Part shown: positions 1-4,955 of the stretch, one piece after another | Position numbering within the stretch: the first letter of the stretch is position 1 | How the letters are laid out: each line of letters opens with the position of its first letter | DNA from: Bacteroidota bacterium | GTDB lineage: Bacteria; Bacteroidota; Bacteroidia; Cytophagales; Hymenobacteraceae | Direction of reading: 5' to 3' | Assembly (NCBI GenBank): GCA_023424725.1 | Contig: JAFADQ010000240.1 | Coordinates: 1 to 7,141 of the forward strand | Length of the DNA: 7,141 nucleotides | The notes under the pieces: model-generated | What the model saw: the letters and a program-made list of their open reading frames with translations, nothing else | Databases searched by the model: none | What the model was told of the DNA's origin: nothing | Position numbers and translations under genes: made by a program

Positions 1-1379
1 CTACTATCCAGGATATTTATACCTTTGACAAGATACCCGGCGCCAAGCACTGGAGCGAAGTAACCAAACTGGGTGAAAACGAAGATGCAAAGCTGCTGCA
101 GCCATTTATGGATGCGGTACAACCCAACGATCTGCTCACGCTAATTTACACATCGGGCACCACCGGCAACCCCAAAGGCGTTATGCTAACCCACGATAAT
201 TTGGTGAGCAATTTCCAGGGCGCGCTGCCTTATGTGCCGGTACACAAAGAGCACCGCGCGCTTAGTTTTTTGCCGTTGTCGCATATTTTCGAGCGCATGC
301 TTTTGTATTTATACACCAGCGTGGGCGTGAGTATTTATTATGCCGAAAGCCTGGAAAAAATTGGCGATAACCTGAAAGAAGTGCAGCCGCATGTGTTCTC
401 TACGGTGCCCCGTTTGCTGGAGAAAGTGTACGATAAAATCGTGGGCAAAGGCATGGAGCTTACCGGCATAAAGCGCGGCCTGTTTTTCTGGGCGCTTAAC
501 CTGGGCCTTAAATTCGATCCGCAGAAAAGCGGTGGATTTTTGTACGATACGCAGCTTAAACTTGCCAACAAAATCATCTTCAGCAAATGGCGCGAGGCTT
601 TGGGCGGTAATATTGTGGCCGTGGTTTCGGGCGGCGCGGCATTGCAGCCAAGGCTGGCACGGGTGTTTTGGAGCGCCGGAATTAAGGTGATGGAAGGCTA
701 CGGATTAACCGAAACATCGCCGGTAATTACCGTAAACCGTTTTAATGCCGACGAGAACATGATCGGGTCTGTAGGGCCCGTTATTGATGGCGTGGAAGTG
801 AAAATCGCCGAAGACGGCGAGATCCTCACCCGCAGCCGCTCCGTAATGAAAGGTTACTACAAACAGCCCGAACAAACCGCCGAAGTAATGGACGCCGACG
901 GCTGGTTCCATACTGGCGACATAGGCGAGCTGATAGATGGCAAATTCCTGAAAATTACCGACCGCAAAAAAGAGATATTTAAAACCTCCGGAGGTAAATA
1001 CGTAGCGCCGCAACCCATAGAAAACAAACTGAAAGAAAGCACTTTAATAGAGCAGGTAATGGTGGTAGGCGAGGGGCAGAAATTTGCCGGCGCGCTTATC
1101 GTTCCGGCCTTTGCGGTGCTGCAGGAGTGGTGCCGCCTGCACGAAATAGAGTACACCACCGACCGCGAAATGATTAAGCATCCGCAGGTACTCGAGAAAT
1201 TTAAGAAGGAAGTAGCTAAACTTAACGAAAACTTCGCGCAATACGAACAGATAAAGAAAATTGAGCTGCTGCCCGACCTCTGGACCATAGAAACCGGCGA
1301 GCTAACGGCCAAAATGAGCGTGAAACGGAAATTTATCAACCAGAAGTTCCGCGACAAAATAGAAGGTATGTATAATTAA
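1..1379 (+). CDS. Long-chain fatty acid--CoA ligase (AMP-forming), 5'-truncated
   Basis: The protein activates fatty acids in two steps, forming an acyl-AMP and then an acyl-CoA, at the entry to beta-oxidation and lipid synthesis. The gene runs in from the left edge: the reading frame is open from base 3, so the ATG at 108 is internal. 458 residues are visible and I estimate that 130-150 N-terminal residues are missing. ANL-superfamily motifs occur in order: the A3 phosphate loop YTSGTTGNPKG (147-179), A5 YGLTE (699-713), A7 with HTGD (909-920), and A8 beginning DRKKEI (960-977) followed by the glycine-containing hinge TSGGKY. The C-terminal A10 region reads LTAKMSVKRK (1302-1331), where related enzymes have a pattern like LTPTLKVKRK, so serine occupies the usual catalytic lysine position. 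The FadD15-like long-chain group fits best; the chain-length preference cannot be read from the sequence. A hairpin terminator follows directly. Family assignment is very secure. Confidence 0.95.
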   Translation, partial: TIQDIYTFDKIPGAKHWSEVTKLGENEDAKLLQPFMDAVQPNDLLTLIYTSGTTGNPKGVMLTHDNLVSNFQGALPYVPVHKEHRALSFLPLSHIFERMLLYLYTSVGVSIYYAESLEKIGDNLKEVQPHVFSTVPRLLEKVYDKIVGKGMELTGIKRGLFFWALNLGLKFDPQKSGGFLYDTQLKLANKIIFSKWREALGGNIVAVVSGGAALQPRLARVFWSAGIKVMEGYGLTETSPVITVNRFNADENMIGSVGPVIDGVEVKIAEDGEILTRSRSVMKGYYKQPEQTAEVMDADGWFHTGDIGELIDGKFLKITDRKKEIFKTSGGKYVAPQPIENKLKESTLIEQVMVVGEGQKFAGALIVPAFAVLQEWCRLHEIEYTTDREMIKHPQVLEKFKKEVAKLNENFAQYEQIKKIELLPDLWTIETGELTAKMSVKRKFINQKFRDKIEGMYN

Positions 1380-1385
1380 ATTTCC

Positions 1386-1428
1386 AGCTGCGATGTTCAT
1401 TTATTTAGGCATCGCAGCTTTTGGTTTT
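1386..1428 (+). terminator. Intrinsic terminator after the acyl-CoA ligase gene
   Basis: A perfect 10-bp inverted repeat (AGCTGCGATG at 1386-1395, CATCGCAGCT at 1410-1419) encloses a 14-nt loop. It is followed by a T-rich run interrupted by two G residues (TTTTGGTTTT). It begins 7 bases past the stop codon, as expected for the end of this transcription unit. Confidence 0.82.
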
Positions 1429-1527
1429 GTCTGAATTAGGATTAGAAGGTTGATAGGAAAAACAGGATTTGGGTTGCGACAAGGTGATTTCGACCGCAGC
1501 GGCTAATAACTATGCAAGAGTTGGCGA

Positions 1528-1700
1528 CGCCAGCAGTTCCCCGCCTTAAATATGGAGGGGTGTCACGAAGTGACTGGGTGATTGAGGCTGGAATAACAGA
1601 TGCAGTTTCTATTCATTTAAACAATCCAACCACCCCATTTAACTGTTGTAGTAAATTTAATTGCAGCAGCCCCTCCTTGTTTAAGGAGGGGAGTTGGCGG
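1528..1700. repeat. MITE/REP-like palindromic repeat element, noncoding
   Basis: The element of about 173 bp is bounded by imperfect inverted ends (1528-1547 against the reverse complement of 1683-1700). It contains several nested hairpins. The left one pairs CCCC (1539-1542) and CC with GG and GGGG (1554-1560), with one mismatch. A perfect GTCAC-GAA-GTGAC hairpin occupies 1562-1574. GGGTG (1576-1580) can pair with CACCC (1631-1635). The right hairpin is a perfect 9-bp stem, CCCCTCCTT (1670-1678) with AAGGAGGGG (1683-1691), and a 4-nt loop. This architecture resembles dispersed palindromes mobilised by IS200-like/RAYT Y1 transposases, which I recall from Bacteroidota genomes; no transposase is present here. 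A 63-codon reading frame at 1512-1703 runs across the palindromes and is very unlikely to be a gene. The inverted repeats are directly visible, whereas dispersal in the genome is inferred. Confidence 0.7.
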
Positions 1701-1773
1701 TAGGTCGGTTATTTGGCTTGTTTTGAAATAGTATGGAATTAGGCTGTTATGCAATTAAAATTTGCCGTTACAG

Positions 1774-2016
1774 CTAACCAAACCAAACCTGCGAAGCAGT
1801 AATTAAATTTTTTCCGATTTCAGTTGCCGGGTTAGTCGCCTGTGGGCTCGACTGGTTTCGCGGTAGCGAAAAGCCGCAGGCTAAGGAGAGAACAAAGCGA
1901 CGTTCCGGCAACGGGGCCTCACGGCCCAGGAGTGAAGACAGCCTAAGAAGCGAGAAGAAGCAAGTTGGTCTCGCGCAGAGATTGTAAGAATCGCGCCAGC
2001 CTTTCGTCAGAATCAT
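1774..2016. repeat. Structured purine-rich intergenic element, possible dispersed repeat
   Basis: This block differs in composition from the AT-rich DNA on either side and is rich in nested pairings. GTTGCCGG (1823-1830) pairs with CCGGCAAC (1905-1912), GTCGC (1835-1839) with GCGAC (1897-1901), and TTTCGC (1856-1861) with GCGAAA (1866-1871). GCCTGTGGGCT (1838-1848) nearly matches the complement of AGCCGCAGGC (1872-1881). A separate small hairpin GGGCC-TCAC-GGCCC lies at 1914-1927. From 1881 to 1965 the + strand is strongly purine-rich. An uninterrupted 80-codon frame on the minus strand (2016 to 1774) spans the block, but its translation shows no domain, signal peptide or recognisable start signal, so I do not call it a gene. 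It could be a non-autonomous mobile repeat, a decayed gene or a structured RNA; copy number in the genome would decide. The exact edges are uncertain. Confidence 0.4.
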
Positions 2017-2116
2017 GATTTACCCTGCAACACCCATTTATTTGCCCGCCACAGCCCAACAATCAGCAATCAACAATCATCTACTAATTATTTTTAAAAG
2101 AATTTCTACCCAACTA

Positions 2117-2147
2117 TTTGCAAATCCGAAACCATCTGCTACCTTTG
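2117..2147 (+). promoter_or_regulatory. Bacteroidota-type promoter for tRNA-Leu
   Basis: TTTG (2117-2120) and TACCTTTG (2140-2147) are separated by 19 bp. This matches the -33 TTTG / -7 TAnnTTTG consensus read by the primary sigma factor of Bacteroidota. Transcription would begin around 2152-2156, some 15 bases before the mature 5' end of the tRNA. Confidence 0.85.
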
Positions 2148-2169
2148 CACCTCCAAAACCAACAAACGC

Positions 2170-2249
2170 GCGGGTGTGGCGAAATTGGTAGACGCACTAG
2201 ACTTAGGATCTAGCGGGCAACCATGGGGGTTCGAGTCCCTCCACCCGCA
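2170..2249 (+). tRNA. tRNA-Leu, anticodon UAG
   Basis: The cloverleaf can be drawn in full. The acceptor stem pairs GCGGGTG (2170-2176) with CACCCGC (2242-2248) and the discriminator A is at 2249, as expected for leucine. The D arm lies at 2179-2195. The anticodon stem CTAGA/TCTAG (2197-2201, 2209-2213) encloses the loop CTTAGGA, with TAG at 2204-2206 reading CUN leucine codons. The variable region of 11 nt (2214-2224) can form only a very short GG/CC stem, small for a class II tRNA. The T arm is GGGGG-TTCGAGT-CCCTC (2225-2241). The 3' CCA is not encoded and must be added by nucleotidyltransferase. A dedicated promoter lies upstream and a terminator immediately downstream, so this is probably a monocistronic tRNA unit. 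Confidence 0.97.
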
Positions 2250-2257
2250 CACTACTG

Positions 2258-2294
2258 CAAACCCTCGGCCCGAAAGGTTGGGGGTTTGTTGTTT
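2258..2294 (+). terminator. Intrinsic terminator after tRNA-Leu
   Basis: A continuous 13-bp stem including three G-U pairs (2258-2270 with 2276-2288) has the 5-nt loop CGAAA. It is followed by the T-rich run TTGTTGTTT. It starts 8 bases after the tRNA discriminator base, so it both defines the tRNA precursor 3' end and separates the tRNA from tig. No TAnnTTTG match lies between it and the tig start, so some readthrough into tig is possible. Confidence 0.82.
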
Positions 2295-2345
2295 AAAGCT
2301 GATACATTAAAAATTCAACAGGCTCAGGCCACCATTGCTACTCAC

Positions 2346-3674
2346 ATGAACATAGCATTAAACCAGTCTGACAGCGCTAACGCCACGCTTACCGTTAGCC
2401 TTTCTGAGCAGGATTACTCCGAAAAACTCAACAACAAAATAAAGGATTTCAGCAAAAAAGCACAGCTAAAGGGCTTCCGCCCGGGCAAGGTGCCGCCTGC
2501 GCTTATCCAGAAAATGTACGGCAAGAGCCTGCTGGTAGAGCAGATAAACGAAATGCTGTCGGAAACGGTGAATAACTACATCCGCGAAAACAACCTGCGC
2601 ATACTGGGCGAGCCGCTTCCAAACCGCGATTCGGAAAACCAGCGCATTGACTGGGATAACCAGCGCGAATTTGAGTTTAGCTACGAGCTGGGCCTGGTGC
2701 CCGATTTTAAAGTTGACCTGAACGACGTAACCGTAGAAGGCATCGAGGTAACCATAGACGATGCTACTATGGACGAAACCTATGCCTATATTCAGAAGCA
2801 GAATGGGAAAATGATAAACCCGGAAGTTTCGGAGAAAGGCGATTTCCTGTATGGCGAGCTAAAGCAGCTGGAAACCGATTTCAGCACCAAAACATTGCTT
2901 CCGCTAAACCAGATTAAAGAAGGCGAAGAGAAATTTATCGGCGTTAAGCCGGGCGATATCCTGTTCTTCGACATCCGCAAAACGTTTGGTTACGACGATA
3001 GCGCCATCGCGCACGTAACCGGCCTTAAAAAAGAGCTGGCAAAAGAGCTGCAGGGCGAGTTTGAGTTCGTGATAGAGCGCATTAACCGCACCGAGCCGGC
3101 CGAGCTTAACCAGGAGCTGTTCGATAAAATGTTCGGCCCGGGCAACGTAAGCAGCGAGCTGGAGTTCCGCGACAAAGTGGCGCAAACCGTAAAAGAAAAC
3201 TACGACCGCGAAGCAAAAAACGTGCTCTACAGCCGCACCATTCAGGCCGTAATTAACCACAACGGCATAGAGCTGCCCATAGAGTTTCTGCGCCGCTGGA
3301 TGCTGGCCACCGACGAAAAACTTACCGAAGAAAAGGTAGACGAGCAGATGGATGACCAACTGAACGCCCTTCGCTGGAACCTGGTAAAGAACGAAATCGC
3401 TGAGAAAAACGAAATTAAAGTATCGGGCGAAGAAGTGGTAGAGGTAGCGAAAGGCCGAATTCGCCAGCAGTTTGGCATGATGGAGGTGAGCGAAGAGCTG
3501 GAAGAAACCCTTAACAGCTACGCCAACCAGATGCTGCAACAGGATAACGGTAAGCAGTTCCGCCAGGAATACGACAACCTGCTGACTGAAAAAGTATTAG
3601 ACCACATCCTGGGCCAGATAAAGGTTGAAAACAAGCAAGTTACGGCTACTGAGTTCCGCAACATGACGTTCTGA
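2346..3674 (+). CDS. tig: Trigger factor, ribosome-associated chaperone
   Basis: Trigger factor binds beside the ribosomal exit tunnel through protein L23 and shields nascent chains in the cytoplasm. The product is 442 residues, close to the 432 of E. coli. The ribosome-binding domain covers about residues 1-115 and carries the signature GFRPGKVP at 43-50, the same numbering as the E. coli loop. This supports the ATG at 2346; the frame stays open upstream to an ATG at 2223, but that lies inside the tRNA gene. The central region (about 160-246), where the FKBP-type prolyl isomerase domain should be, keeps GD near its start and a final FEFVIERI strand but lacks the typical FEDGIKG-like core, so isomerase activity is doubtful. 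The rest is the charged, helix-rich substrate-cradling C-terminal domain. No Shine-Dalgarno sequence is evident, as is normal in this phylum. clpP follows after a strong terminator. Confidence 0.95.
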   Translation: MNIALNQSDSANATLTVSLSEQDYSEKLNNKIKDFSKKAQLKGFRPGKVPPALIQKMYGKSLLVEQINEMLSETVNNYIRENNLRILGEPLPNRDSENQRIDWDNQREFEFSYELGLVPDFKVDLNDVTVEGIEVTIDDATMDETYAYIQKQNGKMINPEVSEKGDFLYGELKQLETDFSTKTLLPLNQIKEGEEKFIGVKPGDILFFDIRKTFGYDDSAIAHVTGLKKELAKELQGEFEFVIERINRTEPAELNQELFDKMFGPGNVSSELEFRDKVAQTVKENYDREAKNVLYSRTIQAVINHNGIELPIEFLRRWMLATDEKLTEEKVDEQMDDQLNALRWNLVKNEIAEKNEIKVSGEEVVEVAKGRIRQQFGMMEVSEELEETLNSYANQMLQQDNGKQFRQEYDNLLTEKVLDHILGQIKVENKQVTATEFRNMTF

Positions 3675-3701
3675 CACTAAATTATTTTAGGTTTGATATT
3701 T

Positions 3702-3730
3702 GAAAAAAGTCCTTACTCAGGACTTTTTTC
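3702..3730 (+). terminator. Intrinsic terminator between tig and clpP
   Basis: A 12-bp perfect stem (GAAAAAAGTCCT at 3702-3713 paired with 3719-3730) encloses a 5-nt loop. Six T residues form the descending arm, with more T after C3730. The A-run and T-run symmetry would allow termination in both directions. It implies that clpP is transcribed at least partly independently of tig. Confidence 0.85.
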
Positions 3731-3766
3731 TATTTTTACCGTACACAGCCAGAGACAAGACAGACT

Positions 3767-4465
3767 ATGAATAATAAAGACGAATTCCGGAAATACGCCG
3801 TTAAGCATCTTGGCATGAGCGGCCTTGGTGTAGACCAGTACATGCACCACGTTGGGAGCAAGACTCCGCACACCATCGAGAGCATGACCCGCTCGGTTAT
3901 TGAAGAGCGCCCTACCCGCTTTGCCGAGATAGACGTTTTCTCGCGCCTGATCATGGACAGGATCGTTTTCCTGGGCACCGGCGTAGATGATTATATCGCC
4001 AACATCATCACCGCGCAGCTTCTGTTCCTGGAGTCGGTAGATGCGAAGAAAGACATTTTACTGTACATAAACAGCCCCGGCGGCTCGGTATATGCAGGTT
4101 TAGGTATTTACGACACCATGCAGTACGTTAACCCAGATGTAGCTACTATTTGCACTGGTTTAGCAGCTTCTATGGGTGCTGTGTTATTATGCGGCGGCGC
4201 TGCCAACAAGCGCTCTGCCCTGCCTCACGCCCGTGTAATGATTCACCAGCCGATGGGTGGCGCACAAGGCCAGGCGTCTGATATCGAGATCACCGCGCGT
4301 GAGATCCTGAAGCTGAAGAAGGAGCTGTATGAAATTATTGCCCTGCACAGCGGCAAAAACTACCAGCAGGTGTACGACAACTCAGAGCGCGATTACTGGA
4401 TGCGTGCCGACGAAGCCAAAGAATATGGTTTGATAGACGAAGTGCTGGTTAGGCACAAGTCGTAA
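3767..4465 (+). CDS. clpP: ATP-dependent Clp protease proteolytic subunit
   Basis: ClpP is the serine peptidase that assembles into a barrel-shaped tetradecamer and degrades unfolded or tagged proteins fed to it by ClpX or ClpA/ClpC ATPases in the cytosol. The 232-residue product shows the complete catalytic triad: Ser135 in GLAASMGA, His160 in MIHQPMGG and Asp209 in SERDYWM. The oxyanion-side motif INSPGGSVYAG is at 101-111. The N-terminal segment before the conserved core (which starts near FSRLIMDRIVFLG, 58-70) is about 25 residues longer than in E. coli, suggesting a longer, removable propeptide. The next in-frame ATGs (codons 17 and 26) would give a shorter protein, so the start is likely but not certain. 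It lies downstream of tig as in many bacteria, but clpX does not follow. A terminator on each side marks a single-gene unit. Confidence 0.97.
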   Translation: MNNKDEFRKYAVKHLGMSGLGVDQYMHHVGSKTPHTIESMTRSVIEERPTRFAEIDVFSRLIMDRIVFLGTGVDDYIANIITAQLLFLESVDAKKDILLYINSPGGSVYAGLGIYDTMQYVNPDVATICTGLAASMGAVLLCGGAANKRSALPHARVMIHQPMGGAQGQASDIEITAREILKLKKELYEIIALHSGKNYQQVYDNSERDYWMRADEAKEYGLIDEVLVRHKS

Positions 4466-4483
4466 TTTCAGAAATAGACAAAT

Positions 4484-4519
4484 AAAACCGGCGGTCTTGT
4501 AAAAGGCTGCCGGTTTTTG
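4484..4519 (+). terminator. Intrinsic terminator after clpP
   Basis: AAAACCGGC (4484-4492) pairs with GCCGGTTTT (4509-4517). Pairing can continue inward through GGTCTT and AAGGCT with two G-U pairs, giving about 15 bp and a 4-nt loop. The hairpin ends in a T-run. Confidence 0.85.
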
Positions 4520-4633
4520 TTTGAACACAGTTTTGGGAATTAATTGACAGGCAGGACTTGTGCTGTGGTGCAAGGAAATTTGGTCGTTACAGGACAAAAC
4601 CGAAACACTTTATATGCATATTTTAAGCTTGGG

Positions 4634-4665
4634 TTTGCTATTACGCTCGGAGCTTCTTATATTTG
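4634..4665 (+). promoter_or_regulatory. Bacteroidota-type promoter for rpmB and the following peptidase gene
   Basis: TTTG (4634-4637) and TATATTTG (4658-4665) have a 20-bp spacer, an exact match to the phylum's housekeeping promoter consensus. The predicted transcript starts near 4670-4674 with a leader of about 30-35 nt before the rpmB ATG. The strong match fits a highly expressed ribosomal protein gene. Confidence 0.87.
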
Positions 4666-4705
4666 CGTCCATTTTTGAATAAACCAAAGTAAGAACCGAC
4701 CGATC

Positions 4706-4948
4706 ATGGCCAGAGTTTGCGATATAACCGGAAAGCGTACACAAGTAGGAAACAAAGTTTCTCACGCCAATAACAAAACTAAGCGCAAGTTTTACCCTAA
4801 CCTGCAGAAAAAGCGTTTCTTCATTCCTGAAGAAGATGCCTGGATCACTTTAAAAGTATCTACAACTGCGCTTCGTGCTATCAACAAAAACGGCATCACA
4901 GCTACGCTGAAGAAGGCTCAGGAAAAAGGGCTGATCGTAGTGAAGTAG
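4706..4948 (+). CDS. rpmB: 50S ribosomal protein L28
   Basis: L28 is a small basic protein of the large ribosomal subunit. The 80-residue product begins MARVCDITGKRTQVGN and continues with SHANNKTKRKFYPNLQKKRF, the diagnostic pattern of bacterial L28; its length is typical. Only one cysteine (Cys5) is present, so this is the form without a zinc ribbon, like that of E. coli. It has its own strong promoter about 40 bp upstream. In many Bacteroidota rpmB is followed by rpmG (L33) and a small DUF4295 gene, but here the next gene is an exported aminopeptidase starting 7 nt after the stop codon. Identification is secure. Confidence 0.97.
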   Translation: MARVCDITGKRTQVGNKVSHANNKTKRKFYPNLQKKRFFIPEEDAWITLKVSTTALRAINKNGITATLKKAQEKGLIVVK

Positions 4949-4955
4949 TGTTCTG

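Noticed and set aside
1512..1703. 63-codon + strand reading frame
   Set aside because: It runs through the hairpins of the palindromic element, its composition follows the repeat, and no start signal or protein family is recognisable.
1774..2016. 80-codon minus-strand reading frame
   Set aside because: It coincides with a structured block; its translation lacks any recognisable domain and it has no promoter or terminator of its own. Kept as a repeat candidate and not as a gene.
2285..2311. TTTG and TACATTAA as a promoter for tig
   Set aside because: The spacer is only about 14-15 bp wide and the -7 match is poor; the TTTG is also part of the terminator stem.
2904..3539. 211-codon minus-strand frame opposite tig
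   Set aside because: It is a shadow of the trigger factor codon pattern, and the + strand frame carries clear family motifs.
3731..3738. TATTTTTA as a -7 box for clpP
   Set aside because: It is well placed upstream of clpP, but no TTTG lies 19-21 bp before it and it overlaps the tail of the tig terminator. The clpP promoter therefore remains unassigned.
4544..4549. TTGACA resembling a sigma-70 -35 box
   Set aside because: Bacteroidota housekeeping promoters use TTTG/TAnnTTTG, no matching TATAAT follows at the right distance, and an exact phylum-type promoter lies at 4634-4665.
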